Positions 7,802 to 16,277 of a stretch of 64,000 nucleotides of DNA are shown here, piece by piece; the stretch's first letter is position 1, and the number at the start of each line of letters is the position of its first letter. The notes below the pieces were generated by a model. That model searched no databases. It saw only the letters and a list, made by a program, of their open reading frames with translations, and was not told the DNA's origin. Location: positions 1,240,001-1,304,000 of the forward strand of contig NZ_CP098732.1 of the NCBI RefSeq assembly GCF_023824315.1, in the 5' to 3' direction. Source of the stretch: Acinetobacter tibetensis (GTDB lineage: Bacteria > Pseudomonadota > Gammaproteobacteria > Pseudomonadales > Moraxellaceae). The position numbers were made by a program, and so were the translations under genes.

Positions 7802-8170
7802 ATGCATAAGAATAAATTTTTTTTAGCGCTTTCAGCAGTCTTTGCTTTAGCTGCTTGTAGCACCGTACAAAGTAGTGAGCAAAGTAATTTAAAATTGGGG
7901 ACTTCTGCAATTCAGTTTGCTGCACAGACCAAATGTAATCATGATATTGATGACTTTGCTGCTTGGAAAATTGCAAGTAAATTAATGACAAAGTCCCAGA
8001 AGAAAGAAAAGAAGACCCAGATTTGTAAGTGTGTAGGAAAAAATGCACCCACTGTACTATCACCTTCTGAATTAGCGCTTGCTGCGGTGGACTCTAAAGC
8101 AAGAACAGCTTTAACAGGTGTTGCAGTGGCGAAAACTATGAATGCATGTGTGTCAGAAGTGGTAAAATAG
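7802..8170 (+). CDS. putative lipoprotein, 122 aa (tandem paralogue)
   Basis: The ATG-started product carries a lipoprotein signal (MHKNKFFLALSAVFALAAC, lipobox LAAC) and the same cysteine-bearing domain as the gene at 7282: TKCN, QICKCVGKNAP and NACVSEVVK. It is more basic in the middle (KSQKKEKKTQ). I recognise no named family. Its closest visible relative is its neighbour. It ends 21 nt before a strong hairpin that precedes rnhB. Confidence 0.8.
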   Translation: MHKNKFFLALSAVFALAACSTVQSSEQSNLKLGTSAIQFAAQTKCNHDIDDFAAWKIASKLMTKSQKKEKKTQICKCVGKNAPTVLSPSELALAAVDSKARTALTGVAVAKTMNACVSEVVK

Positions 8171-8191
8171 TTTGGTATTCCATTGACTTTG

Positions 8192-8221
8192 ATTGGCTGC
8201 TGAAATGCAGCCAATTTTTTG
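8192..8221 (+). terminator. intrinsic terminator directly upstream of rnhB
   Basis: ATTGGCTGC (8192-8200) pairs perfectly with GCAGCCAAT (8207-8215) around TGAAAT, followed by T5-6. The T run ends one base before the GTGAG that serves as rnhB's ribosome binding region. Confidence 0.85.
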
Positions 8222-8231
8222 TGAGTAAATT

Positions 8232-8804
8232 ATGTTTATTGCTGGTGTAGATGAAGCGGGGCGTGGTCCTTTAGTTGGTTCGGTTGTAGCTGCAGCGGTA
8301 ATTCTTGACCCGAATAACCTGATCGAAGGTCTAAATGATTCAAAGAAACTCACAGAGAAAAAGCGTGAAAAATTATTTGTAGAGATTCAAGAAAAAGCAT
8401 TGGCATGGGCAATTGCGGAAGCAAGTCACGAAGAAATTGACCAAATCAATATTTTGCAGGCTTCACTTTTGGCAATGCGTCGTGCAGTAGAAGCATTACA
8501 GATAGATCCAGAGCATGTTTTGGTCGATGGGAATAAAATTCCACAAGGCTTGAGTGTGAGTTGTGAGGCTGTAGTTGGAGGGGATGCGTTACATGCAGAA
8601 ATTTCTGCAGCAAGTATCTTGGCCAAAGTCACACGCGATCGCGACATGGTGGCTTTAGACCAGAAATACCCACAGTACGGTTTTGCCAAGCATAAAGGCT
8701 ATCCAACCAAAGCACATTTTGAAGCAATTACGATGCATGGCGTTATTGCGGAACATCGTCGTAGTTATGCACCGGTAAAAAAGGCATTGGCACAATTTGA
8801 CTAG
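8232..8804 (+). CDS. rnhB: ribonuclease HII
   Basis: This 190-residue cytoplasmic endonuclease cleaves the RNA strand of RNA-DNA hybrids and removes misincorporated ribonucleotides. Motifs: [12 protein letters not shown] at residues 5-16 (two catalytic acids, Asp7 and Glu8), [11 protein letters not shown] near 36, LVDGN near 97 (third acidic residue), and [13 protein letters not shown] near 125. The length is typical. The start is only 11 nt after a terminator T run, so translation initiation lies in a terminator-distal position. It is convergent with csrA. Confidence 0.95.
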   Translation: MFIAGVDEAGRGPLVGSVVAAAVILDPNNLIEGLNDSKKLTEKKREKLFVEIQEKALAWAIAEASHEEIDQINILQASLLAMRRAVEALQIDPEHVLVDGNKIPQGLSVSCEAVVGGDALHAEISAASILAKVTRDRDMVALDQKYPQYGFAKHKGYPTKAHFEAITMHGVIAEHRRSYAPVKKALAQFD

Positions 8805-8817
8805 AGCTAAAAAATTT

Positions 8818-8841
8818 AAAGCGGCTTAGAAAAGCCGCTTT
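8818..8841. terminator. shared terminator of rnhB and csrA
   Basis: AAAGCGGCTT (8818-8827) pairs perfectly with AAGCCGCTTT (8832-8841) around a 4-nt loop. The T-rich tail is longer on the minus strand, so it suits csrA best. Confidence 0.82.
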
Positions 8842-8859
8842 AGGAGATAACATTTAATT

Positions 8860-9114
8860 TTAACGATTAAAGTTATTCTGGGAGTAATTATCTTCTTCAA
8901 AAGAAGGTTGATAATCTTGATCGATATGTTGAAGGTGTTCGTGCATCGCACGTTCATGTTGAATGCGTTGATAAATTTCTTCGCGATGAACTGATACTTC
9001 TTTTGGAGCATTTACGCCAATACGAACTTGATTGCCTTTAACACCAAGCACAGTAACACTGACTTGATCCCCAATCATTAATGTTTCTCCGACACGACGG
9101 GTCAGAATCAGCAT
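8860..9114 (-). CDS. csrA: carbon storage regulator CsrA
   Basis: This RNA-binding post-transcriptional regulator binds GGA motifs in mRNA leaders. The start is taken at ATG 9114, which opens [16 protein letters not shown] and follows AAGGAGATAAAC. A longer open frame upstream lacks support. The core, residues 1-55, includes [19 protein letters not shown] with the RNA-contacting Arg near 44. The total length is 84 residues, so about 20-25 residues follow the core of around 60 residues. This tail is rich in acidic residues and Asn ([12 protein letters not shown]) and extends beyond the Escherichia coli protein. Two strong hairpins lie upstream, between csrA and lysC. Confidence 0.95.
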   Translation of the reverse strand: MLILTRRVGETLMIGDQVSVTVLGVKGNQVRIGVNAPKEVSVHREEIYQRIQHERAMHEHLQHIDQDYQPSFEEDNYSQNNFNR

Positions 9115-9272
9115 GTTTATCTCCTTGCAAAATGCTAAACCTGCATTGATTAAAAAGTTAAAAAAACACAACCTTGGTTATAAAGAAAATTTTAACAGAA
9201 CTTATAAAGACAAATAGGTGGGTATTTATAGAATTCTGTTGAAATTTACTAAAACGCTTCTGGGCTAATATA

Positions 9273-9308
9273 ACAGAGCCACTATAGAAAAAACTATAGT
9301 GGCTCTGT
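9273..9308. terminator. 15-bp perfect hairpin between csrA and lysC
   Basis: ACAGAGCCACTATAG (9273-9287) pairs perfectly with its complement (9294-9308) around A6. Plus-strand tail is TATTTTTA; minus-strand tail is TTATATT. It probably terminates lysC together with the adjacent stem. Confidence 0.7.
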
Positions 9309-9324
9309 ATTTTTATGGAATTTT

Positions 9325-9358
9325 AAAGATAATTGTCTTACAAAAGACAATTATCTTT
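9325..9358. terminator. 15-bp perfect hairpin at the lysC 3' end
   Basis: AAAGATAATTGTCTT (9325-9339) pairs with AAGACAATTATCTTT (9344-9358). The stem reaches into the lysC stop codon (9360-9358) and is the first hairpin met by lysC transcription. The tail is AT-rich without a pure T run. Confidence 0.65.
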
Positions 9359-10638
9359 TAAGCGCGAGCGCTTGACTCACCGTGTTCACGGTCTAGGCCA
9401 AATGCTGTGTGTAAACAACGAACAGCAAGCTCTAAATAGTTTTCTTCAATAAGTACAGAAATTTTAATTTCTGATGTTGAAATCATTAAAATATTAATGC
9501 TTTCATCTGCCAATGCTGTGAACATTTTGCTCGCAACACCTGCATGCGAACGCATACCTACACCAACGATTGATACTTTAACGATATCATCACGAGTAAC
9601 AACTTCACATCCTTCAATGCTGCTCGCTGTTTGCTCTAAAATAGCTTTTGCTTTTGCCAAGTCTGTGCGATTTACGGTAAAAGTAAAATCTGTTGTGCCA
9701 TCTTCTTCTACGTTTTGGATAATCATATCCACTTCGATATTGGCATTGCTGATTGGCGATAAGATTTTAGATGCAATTCCTGGTTCATCAGGAACACCCA
9801 AAATAGTGAGTTTTGCTTCGTCACGGTTAAATGCAATACCTGCGATGATTGGTTGTTCCATATCGTCTTCTGCCTCAGTCGTAATTAATGTGCCTACGTT
9901 TTGTTTGAAATCTTCATCAAATGCACCATCATCATCATTATCAAAACTTGATAATACGCGCAGTGGAACTTGATATTTACCTGCGAATTCAACAGAGCGG
10001 ATTTGTAAAACTTTTGAGCCTAAAGATGCCATTTCTAGCATTTCTTCAAAAGAGATACGGTCAACTTTTTTCGCTTTCGGTGCAACGCGTGGGTCAGTGG
10101 TATAAACACCATCTACATCGGTGTAGATTTGGCATTCATCTGCTTTCAGCGCAGCCGCCAGTGCTACCCCAGAAGTATCTGAGCCACCACGGCCTAAAGT
10201 TGTGGTATTGCCATCGGCATCAAAGCCTTGGAAACCAGCAACGACAATGACACGACCTGCATCTAAGTGCTTAGTCATTACGTCGGTATCAATCGATTCA
10301 ATACGTGCTTTGGTGAACGCACTGTCCGTTTTAATACCAACTTGGCGACCCGTGAGTGACTTAGCTTCAACGCCAATTGAATTGAGCGCCATCGCTAACA
10401 TGGAAATCGTTACCTGTTCACCCGTTGAAACCATTTGGTCAAGTTCGCGTGGGTCAGGGGTGTCCGTAATGGCTTTCGCGAGAGCTAATAAGCGGTTTGT
10501 TTCACCACTCATTGCTGATACTACAACCACTACCTTGTGGCCGTGGTCATGCCAGCGCTTCACACGACGAGCAACATTTAAAATGCGCTCGGGGGTACCC
10601 ATAGAAGTACCGCCATATTTTTGAACGATTAATGCCAT
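9358..10638 (-). CDS. lysC: aspartate kinase
   Basis: This kinase catalyses the first step of the aspartate family pathway (aspartate to aspartyl phosphate) leading to Lys, Thr, Met and diaminopimelate. The start is set at ATG 10638 (MALIVQKYGGTSMG), the family's canonical beginning. Twelve extra codons upstream are not needed. The kinase domain spans about 1-250 with KYGGTSMG, STGEQVT near 72 and GRGGSDTSGVALAAALKADECQIYTDVDGVYT near 150-180. Two ACT domains follow (about 265-340 and 345-415), which carry feedback control. The length of 426 residues fits monofunctional enzymes with an internal beta-start. It lies downstream of alaS in the same direction. Confidence 0.96.
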   Translation of the reverse strand: MALIVQKYGGTSMGTPERILNVARRVKRWHDHGHKVVVVVSAMSGETNRLLALAKAITDTPDPRELDQMVSTGEQVTISMLAMALNSIGVEAKSLTGRQVGIKTDSAFTKARIESIDTDVMTKHLDAGRVIVVAGFQGFDADGNTTTLGRGGSDTSGVALAAALKADECQIYTDVDGVYTTDPRVAPKAKKVDRISFEEMLEMASLGSKVLQIRSVEFAGKYQVPLRVLSSFDNDDDGAFDEDFKQNVGTLITTEAEDDMEQPIIAGIAFNRDEAKLTILGVPDEPGIASKILSPISNANIEVDMIIQNVEEDGTTDFTFTVNRTDLAKAKAILEQTASSIEGCEVVTRDDIVKVSIVGVGMRSHAGVASKMFTALADESINILMISTSEIKISVLIEENYLELAVRCLHTAFGLDREHGESSARA

Positions 10639-10657
10639 AGTTGTTCCATATAAGCCA

Positions 10658-10683
10658 TGACCCTGAAGTGCCAATCAGGGTCA
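10658..10683 (-). other. hairpin between alaS and lysC without T tract
   Basis: TGACCCTGA (10658-10666) pairs perfectly with TCAGGGTCA (10675-10683). Neither strand has a T run, so it is more likely an mRNA-stabilising or processing stem than a terminator. It lies 20 nt upstream of the lysC start. Confidence 0.55.
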
Positions 10684-10703
10684 GTTACACAAAAGGTGAA
10701 GTT

Positions 10704-13382
10704 TTATTTTGCTTCAAGCCAAGCAGTTAAATCTGCCATCACTGGTGCAAACTTCTCGTTTAGTGGCGCGCCACCTTGTGCCAAGTCAGGTTTACCACCA
10801 CCTTTACCACCTAGCTCAGTTGCCAAGTGTTTGATGATGTCCCCCGCCTTTATAGAAGCAGTAAATTCTTTTGCTACAGATGCGATCAAGCTAACCTTGT
10901 CACCCTCTACACCTGCAAGAACGATTACTGCATTTTCTAATTTTGATTTCACACCGTCATGAAGGTTACGAAGTGCTTTTGCATCCATGCCTTGAACAGT
11001 TGTGATTAAAGTTGTGCGACCTGCAAGTGTTTGAACTTGGCTTAAAAGTTCCGCAGCTTGCAAACTTGCTAATTTTTGATTGAGTTGCTCAATCTGTTTT
11101 TGTAAAGCAGATGAAGTTTCAACAATGGCTTCAACTTTTTCTACAGTTTGATCTTTCTGAGCTTTCAATACACCATTGATATGTACAATATCCGCTTCGG
11201 TTTTTTGTACAACGTCTAAAGCTTTAGTACCTGTCACTGCTTCAATACGACGTACACCCGCAGCAACACCGCCTTCAGAAGTGATTTTAAATAAGCCGAT
11301 GTCGCCAGTACGTTGTACGTGAATACCACCACATAGTTCAATCGAGAAGTTCTTCTCTTCAATAATTGAACCCATTGAAAGTACACGAACTTCATCGCCA
11401 TATTTTTCACCGAACAACATCATCGCGCCTTTGGTTTTTGCAGATTCGATGTCGAGAAGTTCCGTGGTGACAGTGCTGTTTGCAATCACTTCTGCATTGA
11501 CCAAACGCTCAATTTCTTGAAGTTGTTCAAATGAAACAGGCTGATCATTGGCGAAGTCAAAACGTAAGATGTCTGAGGCAACCAATGAGCCTTTTTGCTG
11601 TACGTGTTCACCTAAAATCTGACGTAGTGCGGCATGCAAAAGGTGAGTTGCAGAGTGGTTACGTGCAGTTGCAGCGCGGATATCTGCTTTGACTGTTGCT
11701 TCAACAGTTTGTGATGCTTTCAGACTACCAACAGTCACGATGCCTTGGTGTACAAAAGCGCCACCCGATTTCTTGGTGTCTTGGACTTCAAAAATACCTG
11801 TGTCATTTTTGAAGATACCTGTGTCACCAATTTGACCGCCGCTTTCTGCATAGAACGGAGTTTGGTTCAGTACGATAAGGGCTTCGTCACCTTCAACGAC
11901 TTCATCAACTTGCTCGCCATCTTTATAAATCGCGATAATTTGACCTTCGCCAACCGTTGCATCGTAACCATTAAACTGAGTTTCGCCTTCAACTTTTACA
12001 ACGCTGTTGTAGTCAATTGCGAATTTACCAGCATCACGTGCTCGTTGGCGTTGTGCTGCCATTTCAACTTCAAAGCCTGCTTCATCAATGGTTAAATCAC
12101 GTTCACGTGCGATATCAGCCGTTAAGTCTGTAGGGAAGCCGTAAGTATCGTAAAGTTTGAAGACCACTTCACCTGGGATCACAGAACCTTTTAGTTGAGC
12201 TAATTCACCTTCAAGCAATTTCAAACCTTGCTCTAAGGTTTTGGCAAACTGTTCTTCTTCTTTCAGCAATTGTGCTTCAATACGCGCTTTCTGTGCTTCA
12301 AGTTCAGGGTAAGCTTGACCCATCACTTCAATTAAAGGTTGTAACATTTTATGGAAGAACGAACCTGTTGCGCCTAGCTTGTTACCATGACGCACTGCAC
12401 GACGAATGATACGACGCAGTACATAACCACGACCTTCATTAGAAGGGTTCACACCGTCTGCAATTAGGAAGCAGCATGAGCGTGCATGATCCGCAACGAC
12501 TTTAAGTGAAGCAGGGTACTGAACTGGTGTGCCTTTTTCTTTTGCTTCAGCTTCAAGCGCAGCGGTATCTAAACCAATAATTTCAGCAGCAGCTTTTAAT
12601 AAGTGCTGGAATAAATCGATTTCGTAGTTTGAATTTACGTGTTGTAAAACCGCAGAAATACGTTCTAAGCCCATACCTGTATCAACAGAAGGTGCTGGAA
12701 GAGGGTGAAGCACGCCATCCGCAGTACGGTTAAACTGCATGAATACGTTGTTCCAGATTTCAATGAAACGGTCGCCATCTTCTTCAGGTGTGCCTGGTAA
12801 GCCACCCCAAATATGATCGCCATGGTCAAAGAAAATTTCAGAACAAGGACCACATGGACCAGTATCACCCATTGCCCAGAAGTTATCTGATGCGTATTGA
12901 CCACCTTTGTTATCACCAATACGAATAATGCGCGATGCATCTAAACCAATTTCTTTGTTCCAGATGTCAAATGCTTCGTCATCAGTGTGATAAACCGTGG
13001 CGTAGAGTTTGTCTTTTGGTAGTGCTAACCATTTATCGCCAGTCAGGAATTCCCACGCAAATTTAATGGCATCACGTTTGAAATAGTCACCAAATGAGAA
13101 GTTGCCTAACATTTCAAAGAAAGTGTGGTGGCGTGCAGTATAACCGACGTTATCTAAGTCATTGTGTTTTCCGCCAGCACGGACACACTTTTGCGATGAG
13201 GTTGCACGTACATAATCACGTTTTTCAAGACCTAAAAAGCAGTCTTTAAACTGGTTCATACCAGCATTAGTAAATAATAATGTTGGGTCGTTGGCGGGTA
13301 CTAGAGAACTCGACGCGACACGTGTATGCCCTTGCGATTCAAAATAGCTTAAAAAAGCTTCGCGAATTTCAGCGGATGTCAT
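10704..13382 (-). CDS. alaS: alanyl-tRNA synthetase
   Basis: This enzyme charges tRNA-Ala. The start is set at ATG 13382 ([14 protein letters not shown]), the conserved beginning. An in-frame extension of 26 codons exists but carries no family signature. Domains: class II catalytic core (about 1-240; [26 protein letters not shown]), tRNA-recognition region, editing domain with zinc ligands HSATH near 580 and CGGIH near 680, a coiled coil (about 740-790; [12 protein letters not shown]) and the DHHA1 C-Ala domain with [14 protein letters not shown] near the end. The length of 892 residues is normal. No strong Shine-Dalgarno sequence precedes the chosen start, so a GTG 21 nt upstream is a weak alternative. 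Confidence 0.95.
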   Translation of the reverse strand: MTSAEIREAFLSYFESQGHTRVASSSLVPANDPTLLFTNAGMNQFKDCFLGLEKRDYVRATSSQKCVRAGGKHNDLDNVGYTARHHTFFEMLGNFSFGDYFKRDAIKFAWEFLTGDKWLALPKDKLYATVYHTDDEAFDIWNKEIGLDASRIIRIGDNKGGQYASDNFWAMGDTGPCGPCSEIFFDHGDHIWGGLPGTPEEDGDRFIEIWNNVFMQFNRTADGVLHPLPAPSVDTGMGLERISAVLQHVNSNYEIDLFQHLLKAAAEIIGLDTAALEAEAKEKGTPVQYPASLKVVADHARSCCFLIADGVNPSNEGRGYVLRRIIRRAVRHGNKLGATGSFFHKMLQPLIEVMGQAYPELEAQKARIEAQLLKEEEQFAKTLEQGLKLLEGELAQLKGSVIPGEVVFKLYDTYGFPTDLTADIARERDLTIDEAGFEVEMAAQRQRARDAGKFAIDYNSVVKVEGETQFNGYDATVGEGQIIAIYKDGEQVDEVVEGDEALIVLNQTPFYAESGGQIGDTGIFKNDTGIFEVQDTKKSGGAFVHQGIVTVGSLKASQTVEATVKADIRAATARNHSATHLLHAALRQILGEHVQQKGSLVASDILRFDFANDQPVSFEQLQEIERLVNAEVIANSTVTTELLDIESAKTKGAMMLFGEKYGDEVRVLSMGSIIEEKNFSIELCGGIHVQRTGDIGLFKITSEGGVAAGVRRIEAVTGTKALDVVQKTEADIVHINGVLKAQKDQTVEKVEAIVETSSALQKQIEQLNQKLASLQAAELLSQVQTLAGRTTLITTVQGMDAKALRNLHDGVKSKLENAVIVLAGVEGDKVSLIASVAKEFTASIKAGDIIKHLATELGGKGGGKPDLAQGGAPLNEKFAPVMADLTAWLEAK

Positions 13383-13799
13383 AAAACGAGTACTCACAAC
13401 CAAGTCACTCCATAAATCTTGAATTTGGCTAAATGTATTGTTTATAGGTGGTTTTAGCACATTCTATAAAATACAGGCTTAATTTTTTAAAACGCCAAAT
13501 TATAACGGAAAAAGCCTCATGCACCAATCACTTTACTATGAATTAATGACAAAACTATGGAATTGTAAGTCATCCTTTAGTCTGTATTTATTTTATGTAA
13601 ATAAACTTTTTAAAATTTTCTAAATTTAAGTCAATCCAGTAGATGGTGCTGTTCAAGTTGAATTTGGCTAAAGTTTTTTCATTAGGATCATCATTTTTTT
13701 TTAATTTTATGCTGGATTTGTAAGAAAATATCTTGGCTAAAGTGCAAAATCAATTAACATAAGGCAGCTTAAATTAAGGTTTCATACAAAGGAAAAGTC
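13383..13799. other. intergenic region between divergent alaS and epd-like gene
   Basis: The 417 bp hold the outward promoters of both genes. No gene with translation signals was seen (a 34-codon frame from 13518 has no ribosome binding site). AAGGAAAAG lies just before the epd-like start at 13800. No clear operator was found. Confidence 0.5.
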
Positions 13800-14822
13800 A
13801 TGCAAAAGGTGGCGATTAATGGATTTGGTCGAATTGGTCGTAACGTTTTACGGGCATGGTTCGAAAATCCTAAAGATTTCCATTTTGAGATTGTGGCAAT
13901 TAATGATATTGCCGATGTTGAAACCTTAATCCACTTGTTTAAGTACGACACGACACATGGCCGTTTCAAGGGCAAAGTCGAACTTGAGCATGAAAATGAG
14001 CAAATTTATTTGCATATTCATGCGGGGCTTGCCAGCCTAAAAGTTCAAGTTTTGTGTGAGGCCGAACCTGCTCATTTGCCGTGGCAACAGTTAAATATTG
14101 ATGTGGTATTGGAATGTACGGGTTTATTCCGTTCACGTGAAGCGGCTACTCGTCATATTCGGGCTGGGGCAAAGCGTGTGATTATTGGTGCTGCACCTTT
14201 TGATACGGTTGATGCGGCAATTGTTTATGGCGTGAACCATCATGAAGTGAAAGCTTCAGATCAAATTATTTCCAGTGTGTCTTGTACCACGCAGGCATTG
14301 GTTCCTTTAGTCAAAATTCTTGATGATGCTTTTGGGATTCAAACTGCGTTAATGACCGAAATTCATGCGGTAACCGCTGATCAATCGGTTTTGGATCATG
14401 CACATCGAGATTTACGTCGTGCTCGTGCATCTGGGCAAAATATTATTCCCACGACATCTTCAGCATTAGGGGCGTTAAAGCAAGTGATGCCGAAAATGGA
14501 AAACCGCATTGATGGCTATTCCATTCGTGTTCCAACCATTAATGTTGCTGCAATTGATTTGACCTTTGTATCGCAATCTCCAGTTACCGTACACAGACTG
14601 AACGAAGTATTGATGGGTGCAGCAGAAAGTGACTATGCTGAAATTATGCAAGTGACCGATGAAGCGTTGGTATCTAGTGATTTTAACCATTCACCTTATT
14701 CACTGATTGTAGACTTAAGTCAGACTATGGTGGTGGGGCATCAGGCGAAAGTATTTGCTTGGTATGATAATGAATGGGGCTATGCCAACCGCTTACTGGA
14801 TTTGTGTGAATCTTTTGTATAA
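13800..14822 (+). CDS. epd: erythrose-4-phosphate / glyceraldehyde-3-phosphate dehydrogenase family
   Basis: This 340-residue NAD-dependent aldehyde dehydrogenase has the GAPDH fold. The Rossmann motif INGFGRIGRNV is at residues 6-16, the catalytic Cys at 162 within SCTTQ, the catalytic His at 189, and WYDNEWGYANR near 320. Several segments match Epd, where GAPDH differs: DLRRARASGQNIIP and SDFNHSPYSLIVD. That suggests oxidation of erythrose 4-phosphate for pyridoxal phosphate synthesis. Unusually, the residue after Cys-Thr-Thr is Gln165 followed by Ala, where both families nearly always have Asn-Cys. Substrate is therefore inferred and could be glyceraldehyde 3-phosphate in gluconeogenesis. 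Confidence 0.82.
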   Translation: MQKVAINGFGRIGRNVLRAWFENPKDFHFEIVAINDIADVETLIHLFKYDTTHGRFKGKVELEHENEQIYLHIHAGLASLKVQVLCEAEPAHLPWQQLNIDVVLECTGLFRSREAATRHIRAGAKRVIIGAAPFDTVDAAIVYGVNHHEVKASDQIISSVSCTTQALVPLVKILDDAFGIQTALMTEIHAVTADQSVLDHAHRDLRRARASGQNIIPTTSSALGALKQVMPKMENRIDGYSIRVPTINVAAIDLTFVSQSPVTVHRLNEVLMGAAESDYAEIMQVTDEALVSSDFNHSPYSLIVDLSQTMVVGHQAKVFAWYDNEWGYANRLLDLCESFV

Positions 14823-14828
14823 GTCATC

Positions 14829-14862
14829 AAGCACCTTATTTGGTTCTGCAAATAAAGTGCTT
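14829..14862. terminator. hairpin shared by epd-like gene and the convergent hypothetical gene
   Basis: AAGCAC-C-TTATTTG (14829-14842) pairs with CAAATAA-A-GTGCTT (14849-14862), with one central mismatch. The T tail on the plus strand is short. Confidence 0.6.
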
Positions 14863-14868
14863 TGGTCG

Positions 14869-15387
14869 TTATTCTTCTTCGGTTTCGTTTAAAAAGCCTT
14901 CTTGAATTTCTTTAGGCATATCTTGATGCCACCAAGTATAGATTTCGGCTTTGATGTTGAGATCTTCATCTGGATCATTAAACGGTTCATCATCTTCACG
15001 AATGAGTTCATCACCTTCAAATTTAAACCAGAATTCCCAAGGGTCATCATCGCCACAACCCCATGCTTGTACATGTAATGCAGGGACTAAGGCTTTTAAG
15101 AAAAACAGGATGGCTTCCATGATGTCATCGCCCTCTGAACCGTGGACAAAGTGCAGAATACTAAATCCAGCAAGTCGATAGGCTGTTTCTGGTGCAAGGT
15201 CATACTCGATTTGATCCACTTGATCAATAAGTTCTTGTGCAAGTTCGGCACCATACTCCGCATTAATCGCGCTAGCCAATTGCACAAAAGTTACAGGGTT
15301 GTCTTGATGTTGTTGGAATAAATGATCGAGTTGATCCATGATGATGTGATCAGGATGGTGATAGTAAAGATTGCTATGTAATTCCAT
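14869..15387 (-). CDS. conserved hypothetical acidic protein, 172 aa
   Basis: A very acidic cytoplasmic-looking protein with clusters such as GCGDDDPWEFWFKFEGDELIRED and DPDEDLN and a carboxy end ETEEE. The amino half is helical (MDQLDHLFQQHQDNPVTFVQLASAI). No signal peptide, membrane helix or known catalytic motif was seen. It stands alone, convergent with the epd-like gene. I do not recognise a named family. The even composition and intact length support a real gene. Confidence 0.75.
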   Translation of the reverse strand: MELHSNLYYHHPDHIIMDQLDHLFQQHQDNPVTFVQLASAINAEYGAELAQELIDQVDQIEYDLAPETAYRLAGFSILHFVHGSEGDDIMEAILFFLKALVPALHVQAWGCGDDDPWEFWFKFEGDELIREDDEPFNDPDEDLNIKAEIYTWWHQDMPKEIQEGFLNETEEE

Positions 15388-15645
15388 AGTGATGATCCAA
15401 ATGAACAGTTTTTTCTAAAGTTGAATAATTGTTAGCGAATTGAATATATCGGTTGATGTGCATTTCTGAAATAGAAAACATGTATCAAAATATCATTCGT
15501 TTGGCTTTGGTTGCTTCGGTTGATATCAATAATAGGCATGATGAGTGAGCGATTGAAAAATATCGGGTTTATCTTTTATTTTTTATAAAAATTAAAGTCA
15601 TCTTGGCATATTATAAAAGAAAGACATAATGACAATGAGAAACAT

Positions 15646-15954
15646 ATGATGATGTTAATTTGGGGATTTATCCTGTTATTAGCAGTTGCAGTTATTTTTC
15701 TGGTGTGGTTTCAATTTAAACAGCAAGGTGAGAGCACAGAGGATACAGAGTATCAGCAACATCTGGAGCAGAAAGTGGTACACCTTGAAGAAAACTTAAA
15801 GAAAACGCTCGAAATTATGCAAGACCTTGCCAAGAAAATGCATGTACAACAAGAAGCAATTGATAAAACTGTAAAAAGAACACATCAGTTGGAGTTGCAA
15901 AATGCTGAATTGGTGAGTTTGTTAAGCAAGTCAGTCGGGCAAACAAATCGCTAA
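15646..15954 (+). CDS. membrane-anchored coiled-coil protein, 102 aa
   Basis: An amino-terminal membrane helix (about residues 3-22, LIWGFILLLAVAVIFLVWF) is followed by a charged coiled coil (about 35-95, heptad-like HLEQKVVHLEENLKKTLEIM). ATG is present at both 15646 and 15649. The topology, a short periplasmic or absent amino end with a long cytoplasmic coil, resembles phage-shock or division-associated small proteins, but no family was recognised. It is convergent with azlD. Confidence 0.7.
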   Translation: MMMLIWGFILLLAVAVIFLVWFQFKQQGESTEDTEYQQHLEQKVVHLEENLKKTLEIMQDLAKKMHVQQEAIDKTVKRTHQLELQNAELVSLLSKSVGQTNR

Positions 15955-15964
15955 TTTTGAGCGA

Positions 15965-15999
15965 ATTACGCCAAACTTTAAATTAAAATTTGGCGTAAT
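15965..15999. other. inverted repeat overlapping the azlD 3' end
   Basis: ATTACGCCAAA (15965-15975) and TTTGGCGTAAT (15989-15999) pair perfectly over 11 bp. The second arm lies inside the last codons of azlD. There is no clear T tract, so it is a weak terminator candidate for the convergent pair. Confidence 0.5.
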
Positions 16000-16277
16000 A
16001 ATGCTGCGCTTAACATACTGATGATGACAGTTGAAAGTAGCGGCAGTCGAGATGCTGCCAATAAAGTAATTGCGATTGCAATTAAGTCGGCTGGATTATC
16101 TTTGACAAAATAAGGCGCAATGACGGAAATCAGGACACAACCTGGTACAACTTCTAGAATCTTTTTGTGTTTAGCCGACATGGTTTTATTTTTTAATAAA
16201 ACATAACCCAATAAGCGAGTTAGATAGGTGGTTAAGGCGACGAAGAGAATCGCAATTAAAGTGCTGCCATGAATCAT
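15978..16277 (-). CDS. azlD: AzlD family branched-chain amino acid exporter subunit
   Basis: A 99-residue membrane protein with three to four hydrophobic segments, an amino-terminal LIAILFVALTTYLTRLLGY typical of AzlD, and APYFVKDNPADLIAI. AzlD works with AzlC in export of branched-chain amino acids or their analogues. The start ATGA overlaps the azlC stop (16274-16277), showing translational coupling. It is the second gene of the azlCD operon, divergent from an Lrp-type regulator. Confidence 0.9.
   Translation of the reverse strand: MIHGSTLIAILFVALTTYLTRLLGYVLLKNKTMSAKHKKILEVVPGCVLISVIAPYFVKDNPADLIAIAITLLAASRLPLLSTVIISMLSAALLRQILI

Noticed and set aside
7782..8214. two minus-strand open frames over the second lipoprotein
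   Set aside because: They are antisense to a gene with a signal peptide, lipobox and a paralogue next door.
13518..13622. 34-codon open frame between alaS and the epd-like gene
   Set aside because: No Shine-Dalgarno and biased, AT-driven composition.
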